45,612 nt of DNA from positions 1 to 45,612 of IMG/VR virus record IMGVR_UViG_3300037245_001139; one strand, given 5' to 3'. A model generated the notes under the pieces. The model ran no database searches and was not told where the DNA came from. It saw only the letters and a list, made by a program, of their open reading frames with translations. The stretch is from a virus. The position numbers were made by a program, and so were the translations under genes. Shown here in pieces: positions 25,272-31,507 of the stretch (its first letter is position 1; each line of letters opens with the position of its first letter).

Positions 25272-25284
25272 AAAAGATAAGATT

Positions 25285-25443
25285 ATGTATAGTATGTTAA
25301 GTAATAAGTCAGATGGACATCGTGTTGTAAAACATGATATGGGCAGTGTACTTGTTTATTGTCCAAAAGTAAAGGACAATGTAAGAGGAAACATAACATC
25401 AATTGGTGTAAAATGCACCTGTGGAAAACATGTAAAACATTAA
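25285..25443 (+). CDS. Small Cys/His protein, 52 aa
   Basis: Reads MYSMLSNKSDGHRVVKHDMG, later VYCPKVKD and near the end GVKCTCGKHVKH. Three Cys plus nearby His could hold one zinc ion (C...CxC..H). No family recognised. It lies between paralogue B and the strong hairpin that precedes the hammerhead, and its stop is at 25441-25443. Confidence 0.55.
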   Translation: MYSMLSNKSDGHRVVKHDMGSVLVYCPKVKDNVRGNITSIGVKCTCGKHVKH

Positions 25444-25446
25444 TTA

Positions 25447-25481
25447 AACCTCGCTGAAAACTACGGTTAGTAAGCGAGGTT
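25447..25481 (+). promoter_or_regulatory. Strong hairpin just upstream of the hammerhead
   Basis: A perfect 9-bp stem, AACCTCGCT/AGCGAGGTT, with a 17-base loop starts 3 bases after the stop codon of the 52-residue gene and ends 3 bases before stem I of the hammerhead. It has no T run. After self-cleavage it would lie close to the new 3' end of the upstream mRNA and could protect it from exonucleases. Confidence 0.7.
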
Positions 25482-25484
25482 ATA

Positions 25485-25536
25485 AAACCTCTGATGAGTA
25501 ACACTGAAAGGTGACGAAACACAATGTGTAAGGTTT
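25485..25536 (+). ncRNA. Type I hammerhead ribozyme
   Basis: All invariant positions are present. Stem I is AAACCT (25485-25490) with AGGTTT (25531-25536), 6 bp perfect. The core CTGATGA is at 25491-25497. Stem II starts with the standard G-C pair (25498/25515) and U-A, then CAC/GTG, with an AA bulge and a 6-base loop. GAA at 25516-25518 is followed by the 15.1-16.1 A-U pair. Stem III is ACAC/GTGT with a 3-base loop. The cleavage triplet is GUA, an accepted NUH site, so the cut falls between 25530 and 25531. With both ends in stem I it is type I. The predicted product starts 23 nt before the next ATG. Confidence 0.85.
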
Positions 25537-25553
25537 AATTTAAAGATAATAAG

Positions 25554-25958
25554 ATGAAAAAGTTATTAGTAGCAATAAACAACAATTACGGTGGCTTTCC
25601 TTTTGAGTTGAAGAGAGAATACTCTTCAGTTAAAGAGTTTCAGAAAGACTGCAAAATTGCAGGTGACGATGCAAAAGCAGTTCAATTATTGGCTATCGAG
25701 TTAGCCGATAATGAGTACTATGTTATTAGCGAGTATGATGGATGGGAGAACATTCATTTCAAGAAAAAAGAAGGTTGTTCTTCTAGAATTCTAGCTGTGA
25801 AGTCAGCTGAAATACCAGAAAACACATACAAGGTGTATGTACACAACAAACTTATTCAAACATTCTCTTGTAAAGAAAAGTACTTAGACATAGCTCTTGA
25901 AGACATAGCTCTTCAAACTAATACGTCTGTATTTAACTTAAAAAGAGAGTTAATATGA
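25554..25958 (+). CDS. Unknown protein downstream of the hammerhead, 134 aa
   Basis: A soluble mixed alpha/beta protein: MKKLLVAINNNYGGFPFELKREYSSVKEFQKDCK at the start, then YYVISEYDGWENIHFKKKEGC and a C-terminal helix SCKEKYLDIALEDIALQTNTS. No family recognised. Its ATG lies 23 nt after the predicted ribozyme cleavage point, so its mRNA would carry a processed 5' end with a 5' hydroxyl. It overlaps the following membrane-protein gene by the ATGA form. Confidence 0.55.
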   Translation: MKKLLVAINNNYGGFPFELKREYSSVKEFQKDCKIAGDDAKAVQLLAIELADNEYYVISEYDGWENIHFKKKEGCSSRILAVKSAEIPENTYKVYVHNKLIQTFSCKEKYLDIALEDIALQTNTSVFNLKRELI

Positions 25959-26119
25959 GAGGGGTCGTATCAGTAATGGCATTCATAGGATTTTGGATGC
26001 CATTCTTATTACCAACATACTTTATGTTGGCTGGACATTTATTCTCCGTTCTATGGAGTATAATGTGTCTTATTGCAATGTGTGCAGTAGCAGGAGGAGA
26101 GTATAAAGAAAATAAATAA
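25955..26119 (+). CDS. Small membrane protein, 54 aa
   Basis: The start overlaps the previous stop (ATGA). The frame reads MRGVVSVMAFIGFWMPFLLP, then TYFMLAGHLFSVLWSIMCLIAMCAVAGG and a charged tail EYKENK. Two hydrophobic helices with a short turn fit a two-pass inner-membrane peptide. Function unknown; lysis-associated or superinfection roles are possible but unsupported. Confidence 0.6.
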   Translation: MRGVVSVMAFIGFWMPFLLPTYFMLAGHLFSVLWSIMCLIAMCAVAGGEYKENK

Positions 26120-26123
26120 AGAT

Positions 26124-26399
26124 ATGTATTTAAAAGGAGAGATAATAAATGAGAGATTAATTTACTCTCAAGCCTTAAGAGAGGCTAAGAAAGAAGGTCT
26201 TAACTTCGTAATTAATTACGAAAAAATAGGTGTGATAAGAAAAAAAGGAGATGATAGAATTTTTGCTTCTATGATTCTTCCTTCAATCTTTATGAGAATG
26301 TTAAAGAAAGAAGGATTAACCAATCCAAGATGGGTTAATGGAAAGAAAATACAGTTTACTCATGTTGTTAACAATAAAAGAGAAACTGTCACAATATAA
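26124..26399 (+). CDS. Unknown basic protein, 91 aa
   Basis: Reads MYLKGEIINERLIYSQALREAKKEGLNFVINYEKIGVIRKK at the start, then RIFASMILPSIFMRMLKKEG and KIQFTHVVNNKRETVTI at the end. A soluble, mostly basic protein with one short hydrophobic stretch. It starts 4 bases after the membrane peptide gene and is followed by a long hairpin. No family recognised. Confidence 0.5.
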   Translation: MYLKGEIINERLIYSQALREAKKEGLNFVINYEKIGVIRKKGDDRIFASMILPSIFMRMLKKEGLTNPRWVNGKKIQFTHVVNNKRETVTI

Positions 26400-26404
26400 C
26401 ATTA

Positions 26405-26435
26405 AGAATAGCATTCATCCTATGGGTGCTATTCT
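26405..26435 (+). terminator. Hairpin terminator
   Basis: A 9-bp stem AGAATAGCA/TGCTATTCT (loop of 13 bases that can pair further as CATCC/GGGTG) is followed by CTATTTAAA. It lies 6 bases after the stop codon of the 91-residue gene. Confidence 0.65.
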
Positions 26436-26471
26436 CTATTTAAAATAAAAGAAAACAAACTTAGATTTATT

Positions 26472-26741
26472 ATGAGCAGATACACAAAGCAGATAAATAG
26501 AAATGAATCAAATGAGACTACGGTCTTGTTTGATACTACTATCACGTATGGTTTCGACCACGTGACAGGCTACTTCTTTGAGGTCTTTCAAGGAGAGACC
26601 AAGGATGGTGAAGATGTGCTAGCTATAGAAGAGTGTTCAACATTCACTGGAATGAGTAACGGAAGAATGATAGAGCTTATGGAGAAGTACAGAGTTGACG
26701 AAGAACACATAAAAGGTGTAGCCTTAGATTTACCGATATGA
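26472..26741 (+). CDS. Unknown acidic protein, 89 aa
   Basis: A soluble protein with strand-like segments (TTVLFDTTITYGFDHVTGYFFEVFQGETKDGEDVLAIEECSTFTGMSNGRMIELMEKYRV). The C-terminus ends in VDEEHIKGVALDLPI. The pattern resembles small phage proteins of unknown role. It starts after a terminator, so it may begin a new transcript that continues through the overlapping genes to 28120. Confidence 0.5.
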   Translation: MSRYTKQINRNESNETTVLFDTTITYGFDHVTGYFFEVFQGETKDGEDVLAIEECSTFTGMSNGRMIELMEKYRVDEEHIKGVALDLPI

Positions 26742-26766
26742 CTATTAAAGAAGAGGATGTAAGCTT

Positions 26767-27204
26767 ATGTATAGTTATAAAGTCAAAGTAGACAGAACTA
26801 TTTATCCTTTATTTGTTTGGTTAGGGTCTTTCTTAGTAGGAGATTTAATCTTATGGGGATTGTTTGAGCTTTTAGCTTTAACAGAGATAGGTGGTGTACA
26901 TTTTTTGTTATTTCTTTTAATGTGTTTAACTGTAGCAGTCTTTATTGTAATGACAATTGGGTTACTTGAAGGACTTTGGGGAGCAATTGAGTACGTAGGC
27001 GAGACAACCTGTAAACTATACTTAATACAAGAGAGAGGCTCTTTCGTTATAGAGAAACATATAGAAGGTGAGATAGAAGTTCTTAAAAGGTTTGAGTATA
27101 ACTGGAGAGATACAGATGTAAAAAAGAGTGATGTAGAAGCTAAAGCACGTGTGTGGATTAGAGACTATTATGAAGATAACTTAACTGAAAGAAAGATATT
27201 ATGA
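26767..27204 (+). CDS. Membrane protein, 145 aa
   Basis: Two to three hydrophobic helices lie in the N-terminal half (LFVWLGSFLVGDLILWGLFELL; FLLFLLMCLTVAVFIVMTIGLLEGLW). They are followed by a charged soluble C-terminal domain (KHIEGEIEVLKRFEYNW...VRIRDYYED-type). The start is at ATG 26767. A short upstream frame of 17 codons at 26738 overlaps it and is ignored. The next gene overlaps by 4 bases (ATGA). Probably in the inner membrane; function unknown. Confidence 0.6.
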   Translation: MYSYKVKVDRTIYPLFVWLGSFLVGDLILWGLFELLALTEIGGVHFLLFLLMCLTVAVFIVMTIGLLEGLWGAIEYVGETTCKLYLIQERGSFVIEKHIEGEIEVLKRFEYNWRDTDVKKSDVEAKARVWIRDYYEDNLTERKIL

Positions 27205-27419
27205 ACAGAGCATATAATATGGTAGGTGCTGACTTAGGTTTTAATGTACCTGTTATGAGAGTTGGAGAGAGTATACACATAGATAATAAACCTGATGCAT
27301 TTAGAAAAGGTGAGGTGATAGTCTTTAAGGGTAAACTTAAGAAGATTATACATACTTTAGTTGATGGTCAACATGAAGTAGAATATTGGTTTAAAGTGAA
27401 AGAATGGAAGAAAGCATGA
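27201..27419 (+). CDS. Small beta-rich protein, 72 aa
   Basis: Starts inside the ATGA overlap with the membrane protein gene. It reads MNRAYNMVGADLGFNVPVMRVGESIHIDNKPDAFRKGEVIVFKG and later HTLVDGQHEVEYWFKVKEW. The RKGEVIVFKG stretch resembles an SH3-like or KOW-type strand-turn. No catalytic residues recognised. Confidence 0.5.
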   Translation: MNRAYNMVGADLGFNVPVMRVGESIHIDNKPDAFRKGEVIVFKGKLKKIIHTLVDGQHEVEYWFKVKEWKKA

Positions 27420-27514
27420 AAGATTGGGCATCACGACACACTGTGTCGGTGAAGCTTGTTAAAGTTGACGGAGTTATTGTTAAAGATATTAAATTTGAGT
27501 TTTATGAAGTATGA
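27416..27514 (+). CDS. Tiny protein, 32 aa
   Basis: Begins with ATG overlapping the previous stop (ATGA) and reads MKDWASRHTVSVKLVKVDG...EFYEV before TGA at 27512-27514. The next gene's ATG at 27504 lies inside it in another frame. The chain of ATGA-type overlaps makes it more likely to be translated, or at least to act as a coupling leader. Function unknown. Confidence 0.4.
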   Translation: MKDWASRHTVSVKLVKVDGVIVKDIKFEFYEV

Positions 27515-27965
27515 AAGAGCCGGTCGTGGTAGCGAGGTAAGTCTTAGTGTTAAAAAGGCAGGAGACATTTATACAGTTAATGGTACATTTAAGACAAAAA
27601 GAGCTTTGTCTGAAGTATCATTTATCTGGGACAATGGAATTAAAGCGTTGTTGATGCAAGATGTTGACGAAGGAGGTAGTTTGGTGAGTGAATATAGACA
27701 GAGTGTGTTCATAAGTAATATGTTGAGCAACAAGAGACATTTTTTAGAGTTTCTTGGTGAAGTTGACAAGTCTAATGTGAAACCTGAATCAGCACCTAGT
27801 CTAATAACCATATCGGTTAATATTGGTAAACTAAAGTATACTAGAAGTGTACATGATGGTACAGTTAAATGGCTTAGAGCGAGTGGGAATGAGTATGTAA
27901 GAGTTGAAAATGACGAAACACTTATTGTATTGGAAGAGTTGTATAATCTAAATGGAGGAGAATGA
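27504..27965 (+). CDS. Unknown protein, 153 aa
   Basis: Start chosen at ATG 27504 (MKYERAGRGSEVSLSVKKAG), not at the upstream TTG 27456, because the latter would overlap the 32-residue gene more and lacks a good site. The protein has repeated strands (EVSFIWDNGIKALLMQDVDEGGSLVSEY; LITISVNIGKLKYTRSVHDGTVKWLRASGNEYVRV), suggesting a beta-sandwich or Ig-like fold. No signal peptide. It overlaps the next gene by 4 bases. Confidence 0.5.
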   Translation: MKYERAGRGSEVSLSVKKAGDIYTVNGTFKTKRALSEVSFIWDNGIKALLMQDVDEGGSLVSEYRQSVFISNMLSNKRHFLEFLGEVDKSNVKPESAPSLITISVNIGKLKYTRSVHDGTVKWLRASGNEYVRVENDETLIVLEELYNLNGGE

Positions 27966-28120
27966 TGGTATTGAGAATTATAATACTTGCTTGTTTATAT
28001 ATGATAGTATTAGCTGCCTATACTGATGGAGTCATAGATACAGGTGTGTTTTTAAGTTTCACTGTAGACATGATTATAGCTTGGTTACTTGTTGAAGTTG
28101 TTATTGAGTTAAAGAAGTAA
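27962..28120 (+). CDS. Small two-helix membrane protein, 52 aa
   Basis: Starts at ATG 27962, overlapping the previous stop. It reads MMVLRIIILACLYMIVLAAY, a short turn (TDGVIDTG) and then VFLSFTVDMIIAWLLVEVVIELKK. This is the plan of a two-helix inner-membrane peptide. The charge pattern suggests the N-terminus and C-terminus both lie on the cytoplasmic side. Confidence 0.6.
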   Translation: MMVLRIIILACLYMIVLAAYTDGVIDTGVFLSFTVDMIIAWLLVEVVIELKK

Positions 28121-28193
28121 GGTATACTTAGGTTTAGTTAGGGTTACTTGAGGGTTACCTGTATCATATCACATGACTAGAAGTTAGAATAAA

Positions 28194-28508
28194 ATGATAA
28201 AGTTTTTAAGAAGTGTAGGAGAGATTGTGTCGGAGAACACACACCTACTTTTAGAATCATTCAAAGTTATAGATGGAGTCTTAGTAGGACATTCTATAGT
28301 AGAAGATGATTACAGTGAGGGTACTACAATAGGTACAGATGTTTACCCTTTAAATGATGAGTTGTCAGCAGGTTTCTTATCATTGTTCATAGAACCTGCT
28401 ACATATACTATACATGAGAATGTATTGTATAAAAATAACATACCACATAAAGATGATAATATCATTTTACTTATGTCTAAAACAAATTGCACAACTATAA
28501 CTATTTAA
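28194..28508 (+). CDS. Unknown protein, 104 aa
   Basis: Follows a 73-base gap with GGTT/AACC-like repeats. The protein begins MIKFLRSVGEIVSENTHLLLESFKVIDGVLVGHSIVEDD and is acidic in the middle, with a hydrophobic segment (LSAGFLSLFIEPATYTI). A Cys/Thr-rich end (SKTNCTTITI) closes it. No family recognised. Confidence 0.45.
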   Translation: MIKFLRSVGEIVSENTHLLLESFKVIDGVLVGHSIVEDDYSEGTTIGTDVYPLNDELSAGFLSLFIEPATYTIHENVLYKNNIPHKDDNIILLMSKTNCTTITI

Positions 28509-28512
28509 AAAG

Positions 28513-28602
28513 ATGGCTGAAAACTTAGTAAAATTGATTGAAGAAGGTACAGATGGTACAAGTGTAACAATGTCAGACTTGATTGCTTTAAGTAATCGTT
28601 AA
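28513..28602 (+). CDS. Tiny acidic protein, 29 aa
   Basis: ATG 28513 follows the previous stop by 4 bases and the stop at 28600-28602 lies 1 base before the next ATG. It reads MAENLVKLIEEGTDGTSVTM, then SDLIALSNR. The tight packing on both sides supports translation. The segment LVKLIEEGTDGTSVTMSDLI could be an amphipathic helix-strand unit. Function unknown. Confidence 0.5.
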   Translation: MAENLVKLIEEGTDGTSVTMSDLIALSNR

Positions 28603-28603
28603 T

Positions 28604-28846
28604 ATGGGAGAGGATTTCATATTAAAACAACACGAAAGAAGATACAAGAGATACTCTGAGTATTGCTTAGTTATACAACTTTTTACCGTGTGTCTGATGC
28701 CATTGTTTGATAAACACCTGTATAAACAGATTACATTTGGGGTATCTTGTATCCCTTTTGTTTTATTCTTTGTATACAGACGTAAAGCAAGCAAATACCG
28801 AAGTAAAAGTGCTCTTGAAGTACAAAAACAAATGTTAAACAAGTAG
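28604..28846 (+). CDS. Small membrane protein with basic ends, 80 aa
   Basis: Two hydrophobic helices (CLVIQLFTVCLMPLF; FGVSCIPFVLFFVYRRK) are flanked by Arg/Lys-rich ends (KQHERRYKRYS; YRRKASKYRSK). The positive-inside rule predicts both ends in the cytoplasm. It ends with TAG inside the following hairpin. A role in the host membrane is likely; nothing more can be said. Confidence 0.55.
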   Translation: MGEDFILKQHERRYKRYSEYCLVIQLFTVCLMPLFDKHLYKQITFGVSCIPFVLFFVYRRKASKYRSKSALEVQKQMLNK

Positions 28847-28862
28847 AGGGTAATGCCTCTAC
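28843..28862 (+). promoter_or_regulatory. Intergenic hairpin at lipoprotein gene
   Basis: A perfect 7-bp stem GTAGAGG/CCTCTAC with a 6-base loop includes the stop codon of the preceding gene and an ATG at 28853 in its loop region. A start there would be buried in the stem, so the next ATG at 28871 is preferred for the lipoprotein. Confidence 0.7.
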
Positions 28863-28870
28863 ATAAATTT

Positions 28871-29227
28871 ATGCTTATGAGGCTATTACCGTTACTAGTT
28901 ATTTTTGCGATGTTCTCTTGTGATACAAGTGAAGATCCAATTCCAGTGGCAAGTTCCACTAAAACTTATAAACAACCTTTAAATAGAAAAGCTAGACTTA
29001 TCTATACAGGTGTAAAAAGTGGTTCTGAATTCAACACATTCAATACTATAACTGATTGGAATAAGAAGAACCTTAAAACCTTTAAGTTTACTAAAGGTGA
29101 CACTTTGATAATCGATTATTTAATAGGAGACGCTGAGTTTAGAGATATGTATATTCAAAGATTTGAATATGGACAAAAAGGAAGAATTGAATTTCGTTTG
29201 TATGCAGATTCAACAGTATATTATTAA
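28871..29227 (+). CDS. Putative lipoprotein, 118 aa
   Basis: Start set at ATG 28871 because the upstream ATG at 28853 lies in a hairpin and would add a hydrophilic leader. The N-terminus then reads MLMRLLPLLVIFAMFSC, a short classical lipoprotein signal with the lipidated Cys at position 17, followed by an acidic DTSEDP spacer as often seen in surface-exposed lipoproteins of Bacteroidota. The mature part is beta-rich (ARLIYTGVKSGSEFNTFNTI; KGRIEFRLYADSTVYY). Superinfection exclusion is a plausible role, by analogy with phage lipoproteins such as T5 Llp. Confidence 0.65.
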   Translation: MLMRLLPLLVIFAMFSCDTSEDPIPVASSTKTYKQPLNRKARLIYTGVKSGSEFNTFNTITDWNKKNLKTFKFTKGDTLIIDYLIGDAEFRDMYIQRFEYGQKGRIEFRLYADSTVYY

Positions 29228-29246
29228 CAAATAAAAGACAAAAGTT

Positions 29247-29387
29247 ATGTTTAACAAGAACAGTAAATTAACAAAGAAAGAAGTAAGTCAATCTAAAGCG
29301 TTATGGAATAAATTACCTAAAGAAAGACCAAGTACTGTTGATAAAACTGCAGCGTTTATCATCTTAGGTGGTAACAAGAAGTCATGA
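29247..29387 (+). CDS. Small basic protein, 46 aa
   Basis: Reads MFNKNSKLTKKEVSQSKALW, then NKLPKERPSTVDKTAAFI and ends ILGGNKKS. A basic peptide, predicted helical at the start. Its stop overlaps the next ATG (ATGA). Function unknown. Confidence 0.5.
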   Translation: MFNKNSKLTKKEVSQSKALWNKLPKERPSTVDKTAAFIILGGNKKS

Positions 29388-30514
29388 AAGTAGGAGATGT
29401 AGTAAGGTTTGAGTCAAAAATCTGTGAAGTAAGAGCAATTAACACTAAGTCAGCAGAACTGTATAATGACTACGATAATTTCTTTGTTGAGCATTACAAT
29501 TCAGAAAGCTTTGAGTTGTTAAAAGGTAATCCAGATAAGTACGAGTTACCTAAAAATTTTAAAGGAAGCATAAAAGTTGAATCAGACCAAGAATGGTATG
29601 ATTTAATAGACCTTTTGTATAAGAACGGCTTTAAGTGGTGTAACGAATGCTTCTCTAATGGTTATCATTATTACCGTAGTATTGGTGAATCTATAATGAT
29701 GACCGAAGGAGATAAAAGGTTTTCCGTTGGTCATAAGGATAAAGGAACAAACCTAAAAGAGTTCCTTAAGAAGGATGTAGTACTACATGACGAAGACAAG
29801 TTTAAAGTTGGAGACAAAGTAAAGTTTGCAAGGAATTTTCCTAAGGAATATGTGGAGCAAGAAGATTTGACTGATTATGGTTATGCCAATAGCTACACAG
29901 AAGAAATGCAAGACTTCTGTAATAGAAACTTAGGTTATGTTTTCACTGTACATTCTTCGAGAATTGGTGGTATTTACTTAGATGAAGAATATCATATTTG
30001 GCCTTCTTACGTATTTGAGTTAGCAGAAGAGAAACCAAGCTTTCTATCTTTAGTAAAGAATAGGGAAAAGGTTGTAGTTAATGTATCACAAGTGTCAAGT
30101 AGGATAGAAAGATTATTTGAGTTAGGTGAAAAAGAGGGTTATGAACATTTTTTACATACTGTAGCAAAAGAAACTATGGAATACGTATCTTTTAACACAT
30201 TATGTAACAATACAATAGCTTTTTCTTCATCAACAGATGTCTCAGAAGTTTATGAAGACGTGTCTATCTTTGATTACGAAGACATAGAGGAAGAGATTTT
30301 AAGTGAGTATACTATAATAAATGCAAGACTTGATGTCACGTTAGTAGAAACATTAGCAGAAATAAATAAAGGCGTAAGTTCTCAGCCTATAACAGAGGAC
30401 ACAGTTATTAACAAAGAAAAAAAAGAGTATCATGGACAAGTTTGTAAAGTTTTCAGAAAGAGTTTTAGCATCACAATCGGAAAAAGACCAGTTGGAACTG
30501 GAGTATCAAATTGA
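29384..30514 (+). CDS. SH3/KOW-like protein with overprinted tail, 376 aa
   Basis: The N-terminus (MKVGDVVRFESKICEVRAINTKSAELY) and a second segment (KFKVGDKVKFARNFPKEY, about residue 140) look like two SH3/KOW-like barrels, here perhaps for protein or nucleic acid contacts. A Trp/Cys/His-rich stretch (EWYDLIDLLYKNGFKWCNECFSNGYHYY) lies between. The C-terminal part is acidic. The last 27 codons overlap the 91-residue coiled-coil gene in another frame and encode a basic tail (KVFRKSFSITIGKRPVGTG) unlike the rest. Family unknown. Confidence 0.5.
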   Translation: MKVGDVVRFESKICEVRAINTKSAELYNDYDNFFVEHYNSESFELLKGNPDKYELPKNFKGSIKVESDQEWYDLIDLLYKNGFKWCNECFSNGYHYYRSIGESIMMTEGDKRFSVGHKDKGTNLKEFLKKDVVLHDEDKFKVGDKVKFARNFPKEYVEQEDLTDYGYANSYTEEMQDFCNRNLGYVFTVHSSRIGGIYLDEEYHIWPSYVFELAEEKPSFLSLVKNREKVVVNVSQVSSRIERLFELGEKEGYEHFLHTVAKETMEYVSFNTLCNNTIAFSSSTDVSEVYEDVSIFDYEDIEEEILSEYTIINARLDVTLVETLAEINKGVSSQPITEDTVINKEKKEYHGQVCKVFRKSFSITIGKRPVGTGVSN

Positions 30515-30707
30515 AGATGCAGAAGACCAACTAAAGTCGGACATTAAAGCTACTGAAAGAGCTCTAACTAAAGCTAAAAGAGAGTTGGAGAAATCTTATG
30601 GTACTTTACCATTCTATACTCAAAACATCTTAAATGCCGAGTCTAATGTTGATAGCTTAACTGAAGGTTTAGCTAAATCTAAGGCGTTGTTAAAGAAATT
30701 GTTCTAA
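30432..30707 (+). CDS. Coiled-coil paralogue A, 91 aa
   Basis: A long charged helix (KFSERVLASQSEKDQLELEYQIEDAEDQLKSDIKATERALTKAKRELEK), a break with TLPFYTQN, then a second helix ending ALLKKLF. Its first 83 bases overlap the 376-residue gene in another frame. It aligns without gaps over 86 residues with the 94-residue gene at 31332, so the two are paralogues. A helical hairpin is likely. Function unknown. Confidence 0.6.
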   Translation: MDKFVKFSERVLASQSEKDQLELEYQIEDAEDQLKSDIKATERALTKAKRELEKSYGTLPFYTQNILNAESNVDSLTEGLAKSKALLKKLF

Positions 30708-30870
30708 GTTCTTGTTTAGTACATAATATTGCATTACTTTTGAACTATACAAGTCGTTACTTTGTAACCTACCTGTATGAAGAGTTAGATCTGATCGTCA
30801 CTACTCTTCGAAACCAAGGAGAAATCACTACCTATAAGTGTGATGTAATCTAAGGTATAACAATTATTTT
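30708..30870 (+). other. Folded intergenic region
   Basis: No coding frame. It contains GTTAC/GTAAC (30755-30767), a perfect 6-bp hairpin GAAGAG/CTCTTC around about 30779-30809, and an ATCAC/GTGAT hairpin around 30824-30844. TTAGAT in the loop of the GAAGAG hairpin is complementary to ATCTAA at about 30848-30853, and TACCT (30770-30774) to AGGTA (30853-30857), giving a possible pseudoknot closed by an outer stem. No known RNA class recognised. Confidence 0.45.
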
Positions 30871-30896
30871 AGAGAGGTGAAAGCCTCTCTTTTAAA
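30871..30896 (+). terminator. Hairpin terminator before the 200-aa gene
   Basis: A perfect 7-bp stem AGAGAGG/CCTCTCT with a 6-base loop is followed by TTTAAAA. It closes the folded region and lies 15 bases before the next ATG, so it probably attenuates read-through. Confidence 0.65.
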
Positions 30897-30904
30897 ACAA
30901 GAGT

Positions 30905-31507
30905 ATGAATATAAGAGAAGTCAGCGAAGGAGATGTATATTATATAGGTGATTATTATTATATAAGTGCTATTCATGATATCATTTGTTTTATAAATGAT
31001 GCTCGTGGTAAGAGGAAGAGTTTGAGTATAACACATGAAGCTTTTGGTGAAATGGTTGTAAATGGTGATATAAAATTCATTTGTAACAGACCTTGTCGTG
31101 CTGACGTTCTTGACCACATCCTTGAGTATGGAAATTACCCAATGTGTAATGTTAAAGACTTTGTATCAGCAGGTAAGATAGAAGGTGTTATAAAAACCAT
31201 TTTACCAGGTGGTTATCACGTTGAAGGAACTTGTCAACACAATGGCAAAAGACTACGTGGTACATATTATGTCCCTTGGACATTAACAACAGGAGAGAAG
31301 GTTGAACCTTCTCATATAAGTAACGTTTTATTTGAAAATGAAAGAACAAGCAATGAAGTACAGCGAGAGACTAACAAAGTCGAAAGATCAGAAGAAATTG
31401 GAAAACCAATCAATGTGCGTAAAAAAAGCACAACACGGATTGGAAAGTACAGCTCTGGGAACAGAGGAGAAGTTAATTGCAGCAAAAGAAGCGTTAGAAT
31501 TAGCTAA
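30905..31507 (+). CDS. Unknown protein with overprinted tail, 200 aa
   Basis: Residues 1-140 look like a folded domain: MNIREVSEGDVYYIGDYYYISAIHDIICFIND, then a Cys-containing part (FICNRPCRADVLDHIL) and a strand-rich part (VEGTCQHNGKRLRGTYYVPWTLTTGEK). The last 58 codons, which overlap the 94-residue coiled-coil gene in another frame, encode a basic, low-complexity tail (NVRKKSTTRIGKYSSGNRG). The real stop may therefore be reached only by an overprinted extension. Function unknown. Confidence 0.5.
   Translation: MNIREVSEGDVYYIGDYYYISAIHDIICFINDARGKRKSLSITHEAFGEMVVNGDIKFICNRPCRADVLDHILEYGNYPMCNVKDFVSAGKIEGVIKTILPGGYHVEGTCQHNGKRLRGTYYVPWTLTTGEKVEPSHISNVLFENERTSNEVQRETNKVERSEEIGKPINVRKKSTTRIGKYSSGNRGEVNCSKRSVRIS

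Noticed and set aside
26738-26791. A 17-codon frame overlapping the membrane protein gene
   Set aside because: Too short, no recognisable content, and largely inside the better supported gene at 26767.
27456-27503. Longer 169-residue form from TTG 27456
   Set aside because: ATG 27504 is available in the same frame, and the extra part overlaps the small 32-residue gene that is joined to its upstream gene by ATGA.
30770-30857. A third hammerhead ribozyme, suggested by CTGTATGA, a following stem and CGAAAC
   Set aside because: The core has an extra base, the G-C pair next to GAA can only form with core residues, and no stem III with an NUH site follows GAAA.
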